DNA from: Nocardia sp. SYP-A9097 | Lineage (GTDB): Bacteria; Actinomycetota; Actinomycetes; Mycobacteriales; Mycobacteriaceae | Direction: 5' to 3' | Assembly: GCF_009649815.1 (NCBI RefSeq) | Contig: NZ_WJIC01000008.1 | Coordinates: 232,324-296,323 of the forward strand | DNA length: 64,000 nucleotides | Part shown: positions 8,281 to 16,386 of the stretch, in pieces | Layout of the letters: each line of letters opens with the position of its first letter | Numbering within the stretch: position 1 is the stretch's first letter | Program-made: the position numbers and the translations under genes | Notes under the pieces: model-generated | The model's input: the letters and a program-made list of their open reading frames with translations, nothing else | Told to the model about the DNA's origin: nothing | The model's database searches: none

Positions 8281-9404
8281 CGCGGCAGCTTGCTGGTCAG
8301 CTTGGTCTCATCGTCATTGATGGCGATGCACTGCACCGTCGGATCGGAGTTCCACTCCGACTGCGAATGCGGCCGGTAGTACAGGTAGCTGAGCCCGGCC
8401 TTCTTGGCGTCGATCCGATCGAACACCTCCGCGCACTTGGTCTCGGCGAAGTCCTTGGACTGCTGATCCCCGGTCCAGTTGGGGAGCGAGAAGTTCAGGA
8501 ACACCTCGGCGTCATGCGGTCCGGAGCAGGAGGTCACCGTCGCACCGCTGATCGACGTCTTTCGGTGCACACCGTTGACGCAATCGCCGTCCTTCAGATT
8601 GCGCAGCAGCGTGTACCCGCCCGGCGACGCGGTGGTCGTCGGCAGCGACGGCGTCGAGAAATTGACCGACGGCGGGGTGAAGTTCACCGAGGGCGGGGAG
8701 AACGAGTCGGTATCGGTGTCCTTCGTATTCGTCACACCCACGGCGAACAGGACCACGCCGACCACGGCCCATACCGCCGTCAGCACGAGGCCGGTGATCG
8801 CCAACCCCTTGCCCTGCTGATTGCGATCCTTGATCTGGCTCAGCCCGATCACACCGAACGGCACCGACAGCAGGCACATACCGAGCAGACCGGTGATCAG
8901 CGCGGCGATCGCGAAACCATTGGTGCCCTGCGGCGGACCCGGATAGGGCGCGGCGGGGTAACCGGGAGCACCCGGGTACGGCGCGGGCTGCGGATAAGAC
9001 GTGCCATACGCCGGATCGCCCGGATAAGGCGCTGCCCCTTGATAAGACGGCTGCGCACCATACGGCGCGGCACCCTCGGGTTGAGGCCACTGGCCGCCGG
9101 TTCCCTGCGGATCGGGCTGACCCCACGCCTGCTGGCCGGGCGCGCTCTGCTGACCCCACGCCTGCTGGTCCGCGGCGGGCTGACCCCAACCCTGCTGACC
9201 GGGAACACCCTGCTGACCCCAAGCCGGTTGCCCGGGAACGCTCTGCTGACCCGGATCCGCGCCGTAGGGCTGACCGGGTGACCATGCCACCATCGTCGGG
9301 TCCGGAACGGCCTGCTGCCCCGGCTGCAACTGCTCCGAGCCTGCCGGTTTGCCCAACTCGACGGGCTTGTCCGGTGTGTTCGGATGTTCCGGCGTCGGAT
9401 CCAC
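8277..9404 (-). CDS. DUF4190 / septum-formation-like membrane protein
   Basis: A 375-residue protein in three parts. Residues 1-160 are a Pro/Gln/Gly-rich cytoplasmic tail with several near-repeats of PGQQAWGQP, and Tyr/Pro-rich segments follow. Two membrane helices around residues 165-225 (FAIAALITGLLGMCLL and ITGLVLTAVWAVVGVV) fit DUF4190. The external part has two pairs of Cys (GDCVN, TSCSGPHDAEVF; KCAEVF, QCIA) typical of actinobacterial septum-formation domains. The start is GTG with GGAGGGGGG upstream. Role is unproven; related proteins are linked to the cell envelope and division. Confidence 0.8.
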   Translation of the reverse strand: MDPTPEHPNTPDKPVELGKPAGSEQLQPGQQAVPDPTMVAWSPGQPYGADPGQQSVPGQPAWGQQGVPGQQGWGQPAADQQAWGQQSAPGQQAWGQPDPQGTGGQWPQPEGAAPYGAQPSYQGAAPYPGDPAYGTSYPQPAPYPGAPGYPAAPYPGPPQGTNGFAIAALITGLLGMCLLSVPFGVIGLSQIKDRNQQGKGLAITGLVLTAVWAVVGVVLFAVGVTNTKDTDTDSFSPPSVNFTPPSVNFSTPSLPTTTASPGGYTLLRNLKDGDCVNGVHRKTSISGATVTSCSGPHDAEVFLNFSLPNWTGDQQSKDFAETKCAEVFDRIDAKKAGLSYLYYRPHSQSEWNSDPTVQCIAINDDETKLTSKLPR

Positions 9405-9493
9405 GATCCCCCCTCCGCGGACCCGATCGGCCCGCTCTCAGCTTTTGCCCGCTCACCGTAGCGGTTTCCGATTCGGTCCGCGAAACCTATATA

Positions 9494-10762
9494 TCAGGGG
9501 ATTACGGCGGCCACCCGTTCCAGGCGGCTTTCGGTATACGAGGCGATCTGATCGGCGATCACCCGAACCCGGGCGGTGTCGTCGGCGGCCTCCTCCCACC
9601 AGGGCAGGAGTAGGCGGTCCAGGCCGCGCGGTGCGATAACGGAGAGGTGCTGCGCGACCATGAGAATACGGTCGCGCTGCCCGGCCTGCCGGACCTGGTG
9701 GATGGGATCGGACAGCACATAGTGCAGCGCCATGGTCTTGAGCACCGCGACCTCGGCCGCCACGATCCGCGGCACCTCCAGATCGGCTGTGTAGCGGCAC
9801 AATTGGCGTCCGCCCCAGGCCGCGCGGGTGGCTTCCACAGCGGCGGTGGCGAATCGGCCGACCAGATCACTGGTGAGGCGCTTGAGCCCCACGGAGGCTT
9901 TCAGCGAACCGTCATAGGAGGCCGCCGCGACCACCACCGGCAGTTCGGAGAGTCGCTGCGCCGCGGCCACGAGTTCGTCGAGGGTCAGCGATTTGTGCTG
10001 GCGCGCACCGAGTTCCGCGAGCGTGGCCTGTTCGACCGGATCGGCGAGCGAGCGCAGATCGATGCGGCCGACAATGATCCCGTCCTCCACATCGTGCACG
10101 GAGTAGGCCACGTCATCGGACCAGTCCATGACCTGTGATTCCAGGCATTGCCGTCGATCCGGCGCGCCCTTGCGGACCCACGCCAGTCGATCCATATCGA
10201 CGTCGTACGCGCCGAACTTGGAGCCGGGACCTGTTCTGCCCCAAGGATATTTGATGACCGCGTCGAGAGCCGCCCGGGTCGGGTTCAACCCGTAACTATG
10301 CCCCTGATCGTCGAAGACCTTCGGCTCCAGCCGGGTCAGAATCCGCAGATTCTGCGCATTGCCCTCGAAACCCCCGTGCGCGTCGGCGAATTGATCGAGC
10401 GCCATCTCACCATTGTGTCCATACGGCGGATGCCCGATATCGTGCGCCAGCCCGGCCAGATCCACCAGATCCGGATCGCAGCCCAGCCCGTCGGCGATAC
10501 TGCGCCCGATCTGCGCGACCTCCAGCGAATGGGTGAGCCGGGTGCGCGGGGTGTCACCATCGCGCGGGCCCATGACCTGCGTCTTGTCCGCCAGTCTGCG
10601 CAGTGCGGCGGAGTGTAGTACCCGCGCCCGATCGCGCGCGAACTCACTGCGCCGGGCCGGGGTGGGTGACCAGCTGAGCCCGGCGGTGCGTTCGGTCTCC
10701 GGGACCAGCCGCTCCCGATCGTGTTCGCTGTAGACCCGGTCGTAATCGATTCGCGCACTCAT
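9494..10762 (-). CDS. dgt: Deoxyguanosinetriphosphate triphosphohydrolase
   Basis: A 422-residue HD-domain enzyme that hydrolyses dNTPs, classically dGTP, to the nucleoside and triphosphate, adjusting DNA precursor pools. The metal-binding His is in RLTHSLEVAQIGR and the HD pair in LAHDIGHPPYGHNGE. A downstream SDDVAYSVHDVEDG motif carries another conserved Asp. The start MSARIDYDRVY at 10762 is chosen because the longer frame runs through the preceding DUF218 gene. That gene's stop lies 3 bp away, so the two are probably co-transcribed. The same gene lies next to dnaG in mycobacteria. Confidence 0.93.
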   Translation of the reverse strand: MSARIDYDRVYSEHDRERLVPETERTAGLSWSPTPARRSEFARDRARVLHSAALRRLADKTQVMGPRDGDTPRTRLTHSLEVAQIGRSIADGLGCDPDLVDLAGLAHDIGHPPYGHNGEMALDQFADAHGGFEGNAQNLRILTRLEPKVFDDQGHSYGLNPTRAALDAVIKYPWGRTGPGSKFGAYDVDMDRLAWVRKGAPDRRQCLESQVMDWSDDVAYSVHDVEDGIIVGRIDLRSLADPVEQATLAELGARQHKSLTLDELVAAAQRLSELPVVVAAASYDGSLKASVGLKRLTSDLVGRFATAAVEATRAAWGGRQLCRYTADLEVPRIVAAEVAVLKTMALHYVLSDPIHQVRQAGQRDRILMVAQHLSVIAPRGLDRLLLPWWEEAADDTARVRVIADQIASYTESRLERVAAVIP

Positions 10763-10764
10763 GA

Positions 10765-11484
10765 TCACTGCTCCGCCGTGTAGGTGAAATCGGCCGAATA
10801 GTGGGTGAGCTGGTACCACAGCAGCGCGAAGGTTTCGCGAAATATGCCGTGCGCCTGCGATTCCCGGGTGTAGACGGCCGGGCCGGTGCGAGTCGGGGCG
10901 GTCCACGCCGATAGTCCGGCATCGCGCGCCATGGTGCGGGTGCGCAGCGAATGCCATGGATCGCTCACCAGCACCACCGACGACTTGTCGCGCGCCAGTA
11001 GAGCTTTGGAGACGGCCTCCACGCTTTGCAAGGTGTCCGAACCGGTTTCGACCGCGAGGATCCGATCGGCCGGTACGCCGCGGTCTTCCAGATAGATCTT
11101 CCCGGAGGCGGCTTCGGTGTAGTTGTCCCCCACCTGTTTTCCGCCGACCGTCACGATGAGCGGCGCGACGCCCCGCTGAAACAGCTTGTACGCCTGGTCC
11201 AATCGCGCCTGGAACACCGAGGACGGCGTGCCGTCGTATTGCGCCGCGCCGAGCACCACGATCGCGTCGGCGGGTGCCCAGTCGTCGATGCGGGCCACCT
11301 GCCACACCCGCACCGCGGTACCGCCGATCACCAGCAGGCCCATGAGCAGCCCGCCGATCAGCAGTCGGCGCGCCCAGCGTAGGGTGCCCGCGACAAAGCC
11401 GTCACGGGCCTGCTCGACCTTCGGCGTCCTCCACGCGGGCTCGAGGCCGCGGTTCCGGAGTTTTACCAACCGCGCCGCCGCCAC
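10765..11484 (-). CDS. DUF218 (YdcF/SanA-like) membrane protein
   Basis: A 239-residue protein with one N-terminal membrane helix (LLIGGLLMGLLVIGGTAV, residues about 41-58) and an external DUF218 domain. Family motifs are DAIVVLGAAQYDG near residue 73, LIVTVGGKQ, and VVLVSDPWHSLRTRTMA near residue 180. Related proteins (SanA, ElyC, YdcF) act in envelope or peptidoglycan-precursor biology, but the reaction here is unknown. Its start overlaps the end of the upstream hydrolase by 22 bases, and dgt follows after 2 bases, giving a three-gene transcription unit. Confidence 0.85.
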   Translation of the reverse strand: MAAARLVKLRNRGLEPAWRTPKVEQARDGFVAGTLRWARRLLIGGLLMGLLVIGGTAVRVWQVARIDDWAPADAIVVLGAAQYDGTPSSVFQARLDQAYKLFQRGVAPLIVTVGGKQVGDNYTEAASGKIYLEDRGVPADRILAVETGSDTLQSVEAVSKALLARDKSSVVLVSDPWHSLRTRTMARDAGLSAWTAPTRTGPAVYTRESQAHGIFRETFALLWYQLTHYSADFTYTAEQ

Positions 11485-12158
11485 TCGGGCAATTGCGGGC
11501 GCTCCGCGCCGAGGGTGGTGTCATCGCCATGGCCCGGGTACACGACCGTGTCATCCGGATAGCGAGCGAAGAGTTTGGACTCCACATCGCCGAGCAGCGA
11601 AGCGAACTCCTCGGGCGTGCCCGTTTTGCCGATTCCGCCCGGGAATAGCGAATCTCCGGTGAACAGGTGGGTGCGGCCGTCGCCGTCGGTCAAGGCGAGC
11701 GCCACCGAACCGGGGGTGTGACCGCTCAGGTGAATGGCTTCGAGCTCCAGATCGCCGATGCGGATCTTGTCGCCGTCGACGAGCAGTCGGGTCGGTGGCA
11801 CCGGGAGCGCCTCGGCATCGAGTTCATGCGCGGCGGACGGTATCTCGCGCGCGGCGAGCACCTCGGCCAAGGCCCACCAGTGATCGGGATGGCGGTGCGT
11901 GGTGACCAGTAGCTCGACCCCTTCGGGAGCCTGCTGACCCACCAGTTCCAGAATGCGTTCCGCCTCATTGGCGGCATCGATCAGCAGCGTCGATCCCGTT
12001 CTCGCGCACTGCACCAGGTACACGTTGTTGTCCATGGCACCGACCGACATCTTCACGATGCGCGCGCCGGAAACGCTGCGCTGCTGTGGGTTGGAACCAG
12101 GGGCGACATGACCCGTGTACGGGGTATCGATCGTGATCACGCCTCTGATCGTAGTCAT
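11463..12158 (-). CDS. Metallo-beta-lactamase-fold hydrolase (glyoxalase II-like)
   Basis: A 231-residue MBL-fold protein. The metal-binding motif is HRHPDH. Further ligands lie in LSGHTPGS, FTGDSLFPGG and YPGHGDDTTLG, the pattern seen in glyoxalase II-like hydrolases. The predicted activity is thioester or related hydrolysis with two metal ions; the true substrate is not deducible. The start MTTIRGVITI at 12158 is preferred over an upstream frame whose residues look like non-coding DNA. It is the first gene of the unit leading to dgt and is divergent from the TPM gene. Confidence 0.87.
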   Translation of the reverse strand: MTTIRGVITIDTPYTGHVAPGSNPQQRSVSGARIVKMSVGAMDNNVYLVQCARTGSTLLIDAANEAERILELVGQQAPEGVELLVTTHRHPDHWWALAEVLAAREIPSAAHELDAEALPVPPTRLLVDGDKIRIGDLELEAIHLSGHTPGSVALALTDGDGRTHLFTGDSLFPGGIGKTGTPEEFASLLGDVESKLFARYPDDTVVYPGHGDDTTLGAERPQLPEWRRRGW

Positions 12159-12221
12159 GGCCGCCGACACGGGTGACCGGAAGAAACCTCGTGGCCCGCA
12201 TCCGGCGGATAGATTCATCGG

Positions 12222-14216
12222 ATGCGGCTACCGAAGCGGCTCTCCACGCTGATGTCCGGCTTCGTGCTGGCCTTGATTCTCCCCTGTGGCACAGGCGCGC
12301 CCGCGCAGGCGGAGCAGCCGCAGCGGCTACCCAGCTATGTCACCGATTCGGCGGGCGCGTTGCGCGGCGGTCAGACCGCCGAGGTCCAGAGTGCGATCGA
12401 TTCGCTGTACACGAAAGACCATGAGCGACTGTGGGTTGTCTATGTCCACGACTTCGCGGGGATGGATGCGCAGAGTTGGGGCGAGCAGACCGCGAAAGCC
12501 TCCAACTTCGGGGATCGGGATGTGCTGCTCTCGGTCGCGATCGATGATCGCGGATACGCGTTCACCGGGAGTGCTCCGGCCTCGGTCAGCGAGAAGGAAC
12601 TCGATCAGCTGCTCGGCGATCAGGTCGAGCCCAAGCTGCGCGCCGGAGACTGGGCGGGGGCCGCGATCACGACGGCGAATGGTTTGTCCGCGGCCATGAG
12701 CGACTCCGGGGGCGGGCTGAGCATCTGGGTGGTGTTGCTGCTGGTGCTCGTGGTGGCGGTGCTCGTCGGCGGGCTGCTGTTGTGGTCGCGCGGGCGTAAG
12801 GGGCGGCGGGCGCGGGCCGAGGTGGAGGCGGCACGCAAGGTCGATCCAGCCGATTCCCAGGCGCTCGGCGCGCTGCCGCTGGCCGCTCTGGACGCACGCT
12901 CCAAAGAACTGTTGGTCGACATCGATAATGCGATTCGCACCAGTGCCGAGGAATTGCGGCTCGCCACCGACGAATTCGGGGCGACCGCCACCGCACCATT
13001 CACCGGCGCGCTCGAGGCGGCGAAGAACGCCCTCGGTAAAGCCTTTTCCATCCGCCAGCAACTCGACGACGATATTCCCGAAACTCCCGAGCAACAGCGC
13101 ACCATGCTGGTGGAACTGATCAGCACCTGCGGGCGCGCGGATCATGAGCTCGATGCCAAAGTCACCGAATTCGATGCCATGCGGAATCTGCTCATCAATG
13201 CCGGCGAACGCCTCGACGCGCTGACCCGCGATCTGATCGAGCTGACCGCCCGGGCGCCGGGTTCGGAGGCGGCACTCGCACAGCTGGTGGCGGCCCAGCC
13301 CGCGTCGGTGCTGACACCAATCCACGACAATGTGAATATGGCGAAGGAGCGGATCTCCTTCGCGGAGAAGGGGATTCAGGACGGGCGCACGGCGGCGGCG
13401 CGACCGGTCGGCGAGCAGGGGGCGGCGGTGGCGGCCATTCGCGCGGCGGAGGCGGCGATCAATACCGCACGGACACTGCTCAATGCGGTCGATACCGCCG
13501 CCACCGATATCGAGCAGGCGCGCGCCGGACTGCCCGGCATCATCGAGGAACTGCGGCACGATCTGGGCACCGCGGCCGCGCTCATCAAACACGGCGGACC
13601 GGAGCTCGCCGCGGCCGCCACCGCCGCCCGCACCGCCCTCGACCACGCCAGTATCGAGGGCGCGAACAATCCGCTGGGCACCTTCCAGCAGGCGGTGGGC
13701 GCGGATACCGTGCTGGACAAGGCGATTGCCGCCGCCACCGATCGCCGGCTCGCCGCCGAGGACCTCGCCCGCCGCCTCGACCAGGCGCTCACCGCGGCCC
13801 GCGGCCAGATCAATGCCGCCACCGATTTCATCAGCACCCGGCGCGGCGGTGTCGACGCCGAACCTCGCACCCGCCTCGCCGAAGCCCAGCGCAGCCTGGA
13901 CCAGGCACAGCAGTTGGCCGAATCCGATCCGGCACAAGCCCTCACCGCCGCCCAGCGCGCCACCGAACTCGGCACCCGCGCCTTGGTCACCGCGCAAGCC
14001 GCCGTCCAGCAATGGCAATCCCAGCAGGCCGGCTCCAACTCCCAAACCGGTGCGGTGCTGAGCGGCATCCTCATCGACGGCGTGCTCCGCGGCATGGGCG
14101 GCGGATACCGCAGCGGCGGAGGCGGATTCAGTGGCGGAGGCGGAGGCTCCTACGGCCCCGGCTCCTACGGCGGCTCCGACGGCTCCCGCCGCATCAGCCG
14201 AGGCGGCCGCTTCTAA
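12222..14216 (+). CDS. Large TPM-domain membrane protein
   Basis: A 664-residue protein with a signal peptide (residues 1-30, cleaved near AQAEQP). A TPM domain spans about 35-160 (YVTDSAGAL, LWVVYVHDFAGMD, DRDVLLSVAIDDRGYAF). One membrane helix lies near 167-188 (IWVVLLLVLVVAVLVGGL). A long Ala-rich, probably coiled cytoplasmic region of some 400 residues follows. It ends in a Gly/Ser/Tyr-rich tail (GGGYRSGGGG). Such tails are common in this family, known mostly from membrane-maintenance roles. It matches the Rv2345 position beside dgt. The ATG at 12222 has only a weak ribosome-binding site. Confidence 0.85.
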   Translation: MRLPKRLSTLMSGFVLALILPCGTGAPAQAEQPQRLPSYVTDSAGALRGGQTAEVQSAIDSLYTKDHERLWVVYVHDFAGMDAQSWGEQTAKASNFGDRDVLLSVAIDDRGYAFTGSAPASVSEKELDQLLGDQVEPKLRAGDWAGAAITTANGLSAAMSDSGGGLSIWVVLLLVLVVAVLVGGLLLWSRGRKGRRARAEVEAARKVDPADSQALGALPLAALDARSKELLVDIDNAIRTSAEELRLATDEFGATATAPFTGALEAAKNALGKAFSIRQQLDDDIPETPEQQRTMLVELISTCGRADHELDAKVTEFDAMRNLLINAGERLDALTRDLIELTARAPGSEAALAQLVAAQPASVLTPIHDNVNMAKERISFAEKGIQDGRTAAARPVGEQGAAVAAIRAAEAAINTARTLLNAVDTAATDIEQARAGLPGIIEELRHDLGTAAALIKHGGPELAAAATAARTALDHASIEGANNPLGTFQQAVGADTVLDKAIAAATDRRLAAEDLARRLDQALTAARGQINAATDFISTRRGGVDAEPRTRLAEAQRSLDQAQQLAESDPAQALTAAQRATELGTRALVTAQAAVQQWQSQQAGSNSQTGAVLSGILIDGVLRGMGGGYRSGGGGFSGGGGGSYGPGSYGGSDGSRRISRGGRF

Positions 14217-14225
14217 CCTGTCCGC

Positions 14226-14281
14226 CGAGTGTGCACTCACGGCGGGCAACAGCCCCAAATACCGCCATGAATGCACGCTCG
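14226..14281. repeat. Inverted pair of a 20-bp dyad motif
   Basis: CGAGTGTGCACTCACGGCGG at 14226-14245 recurs inverted as CCGCCATGAATGCACGCTCG at 14262-14281, with 16 of 20 positions agreeing. The core GAGTG-TG-CACTC is itself a dyad. Another direct copy is found at 40899-40918. It looks like a dispersed intergenic element. Confidence 0.55.
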
Positions 14282-14316
14282 CACCTAGCCGGGGCACGCC
14301 CACCCGCGAAGTGAGG

Positions 14317-14414
14317 CCCCCGTCATCCCGGCGCGTTTTTGGCCGGGATCCACCGAATTCGGCTGGAGCACAGTCAGTGTGGATCCCGGCCAAAAGCATG
14401 CCGGGATGACGGGG
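14317..14414. repeat. REP-like palindromic element, full copy
   Basis: The left arm reads CCCCGTCATCCCGGCGCG, then TTTTTGGCCGGGATCCAC. The right arm reads GTGGATCCCGGCCAAAAG, then CATGCCGGGATGACGGGG. The 98-bp unit is almost perfectly palindromic around an unpaired centre of about 25 bases. It is repeated at 36274-36367, with one arm at 42539-42574. It lies between two convergent genes. Confidence 0.85.
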
Positions 14415-14462
14415 ACGAGGGCGGGAGCAAGGGCGGGGACAGGAGCGAGGGACCGCGCGAGG

Positions 14463-15068
14463 TCAGAGCCAGCCGAGGCGGTCTGCGGCGCGGGCAGCTT
14501 CGGCGCGGGTTCGGGTGCCGGTCTTGCCTATTGCGGAGGAGAGGTGGTTGCGGACGGTGCCTTCGGAGAGGTGCAGGGATTTGGCGATTGCGGCGGCGGT
14601 GGCGCCGTCGGAGGCGGCGGCTAGGACTTCGCGTTCACGGGGAGTGAGGGGGGAGGTTCCGGCGGTGAGGGTTTCGGTGGCCAGGGCCGGGTCTACTACG
14701 CGCAGGCCCAGGTGGACGCGGCGGACGGCGTCGGCTAGTTCGCGGGCGGGCGTGTCCTTGACCACAAAGCCGCTCGCACCGGCGTCGATGGCACGGCGCA
14801 GGAAGCCGGGGCGGCCGAAGGTGGTGACCATGAGGATGCGGACCGCCGGGTGCGCGGTGTGGAGTTGGGCCGCGGCGGCTATGCCGTCCAGGCCGGGCAT
14901 CTCCACATCGAGCAGGGCCACATCGGGATTCGTGCGTTCGACGGCGGCGAGCACCTCATCGCCGCGGCCGACCTCGGCTACCACTTCCAGGTCGGGTTCC
15001 AGGCTCAGCAGGGCCGCGAGCGCGCCGCGTACCAGCGCCTGATCGTCGGCGAGCAGTAGTTTGATCAC
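14463..15068 (-). CDS. NarL/DesR-type response regulator
   Basis: A 201-residue two-domain regulator. The receiver has the acidic pair in LLLADDQALVRGAL, the phospho-acceptor Asp in VALLDVEMPG near residue 54, a Thr in MVTTFG and a Lys in VVKDTPA. The LuxR-type helix-turn-helix covers about 138-195 (LTPREREVLAAAS and LSEGTVRNHLS). It overlaps the sensor kinase gene by four bases, so the two form a pair. No transporter lies beside it, unlike many DesKR-type systems, so the target is unknown. Confidence 0.93.
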   Translation of the reverse strand: MIKLLLADDQALVRGALAALLSLEPDLEVVAEVGRGDEVLAAVERTNPDVALLDVEMPGLDGIAAAAQLHTAHPAVRILMVTTFGRPGFLRRAIDAGASGFVVKDTPARELADAVRRVHLGLRVVDPALATETLTAGTSPLTPREREVLAAASDGATAAAIAKSLHLSEGTVRNHLSSAIGKTGTRTRAEAARAADRLGWL

Positions 15069-16285
15069 TTCGGGTCTCCCATCGATGCCGCCGGAAAGCT
15101 TGCCAGGACCCGTGATCCGCCCTCCGGGCGATTGGCCACGGTGAGGGTGCCGCCGATGGCGCGTACCCGCTCGCTCAGCCCGGACAGGCCGGAGCCGAAG
15201 CCCATTTCGCCGAAACCGCTGCCGTCATCGCTGACTTCGATACTGGTCGGGGTGACCCGCACGGTGGCGTGCCGGGCTCCGCTGTGCCGCACGATATTGG
15301 TGACCGCCTCGCGCAGCACCCAGCCGAAGACCACACTGTGCCGGGCGGGCAGTTCCTCGGACTCGGGCAGTTCGGCCTCGATCTCCGCGGCGCGCAAGGC
15401 CGTTCGCGCATTGACGAGTTCACCGGCGAGGGAGACCTCGCGCAGTCCGCCGACCGTGCTGCGCACCCCGGCGAGGGCTTCGCGTACCAATCGCTCCACA
15501 TCGGCCAGTTCCTGTTTGGCGCGCGCCGGATCGATCTCCAGAAGTCGTTGGGCCAATTCGGTTTTCACTGTGATTACGGTCAGCGAATGGCCGAGGATAT
15601 CGTGCACGTCACGGCCGACGCGCAGCCGCTCCTCAGCGATGGCGAGATCGGTCAATTGCTGTCGCGCCACATTCAATTGCTGATTGCGCTGGATCAGCTG
15701 GCGAATGCCGCCGACCGCGAACGCCGCCATGGCCATCGACTGCAGGGTGGCATAGTCCGGCTCGCTCCCGGCGATCGCCTGCGGCACCACAGCCGCCACC
15801 AGCATTACCCCGAGCAGGGTCGGAATCGCCTGCCGCACAGGCAGTGTGAAGGCGATGAACGACGCGAGATAGATGGCCAGCCCCACCGCCTCACCGTGCA
15901 GGGTCACCGCGACCGCCGCCAGCAGCGCGAGCTGCACACCCAGCAGCGGGAAGATGGTGCGCGAAGGCGGACTCGGCCACGCCGGACCGGTGGTCGGCAT
16001 GCGCAGCAGGAACCAGTACGAACCGATATAGGTGAGACCGAAGGCCACGATCACCGCGAGCGTGTACACCCGCGACACCGCATTATCGAGCGCACAGGCC
16101 CGCTGCAGCGGTGGGATCAGATACACCGACCAGACGGCCGCGAAGATCCAGCCGACCCGCCTGCGCCGCGCGATACTCTCCCGACTCTCCACCACGGTGC
16201 CGGACGCTACCGCAGGCCACGACGATATGCGCCGACCCCGCGGTTCGCCGACCATCGGGTGACCGTCCCGCACTGGAGTACTCAT
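15065..16285 (-). CDS. DesK-like sensor histidine kinase
   Basis: A kinase of about 406 residues with four to six membrane helices between residues about 35 and 185, then a HisKA_3 dimerisation segment with the phosphorylated His in GRDVHDILGHSLT. The ATP-binding domain shows LREAVTNIVRHS, VSDDGSGFG and GLSGLSERV. It should phosphorylate the adjacent response regulator. The start is uncertain: the ATG at 16285 has GGAGGA almost touching it, and a GTG at 16318 would add 11 residues. The signal sensed is unknown, probably a membrane or envelope state. Confidence 0.88.
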   Translation of the reverse strand: MSTPVRDGHPMVGEPRGRRISSWPAVASGTVVESRESIARRRRVGWIFAAVWSVYLIPPLQRACALDNAVSRVYTLAVIVAFGLTYIGSYWFLLRMPTTGPAWPSPPSRTIFPLLGVQLALLAAVAVTLHGEAVGLAIYLASFIAFTLPVRQAIPTLLGVMLVAAVVPQAIAGSEPDYATLQSMAMAAFAVGGIRQLIQRNQQLNVARQQLTDLAIAEERLRVGRDVHDILGHSLTVITVKTELAQRLLEIDPARAKQELADVERLVREALAGVRSTVGGLREVSLAGELVNARTALRAAEIEAELPESEELPARHSVVFGWVLREAVTNIVRHSGARHATVRVTPTSIEVSDDGSGFGEMGFGSGLSGLSERVRAIGGTLTVANRPEGGSRVLASFPAASMGDPK

Positions 16286-16386
16286 TCCTCCACTATCGGA
16301 CACATCGCCCGCCGGCACCTCGGCCGACCGTCACCGTTCACCCATGACAGATGTCATCCATGAACCCGAGGCCGGGCGGTACTGCG

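Noticed and set aside
12327..14399. A 690-residue open frame antisense to the TPM gene
   Set aside because: Composition is extreme (Gly/Ala/Arg) and the plus strand has a signal peptide, helix and domain motifs.
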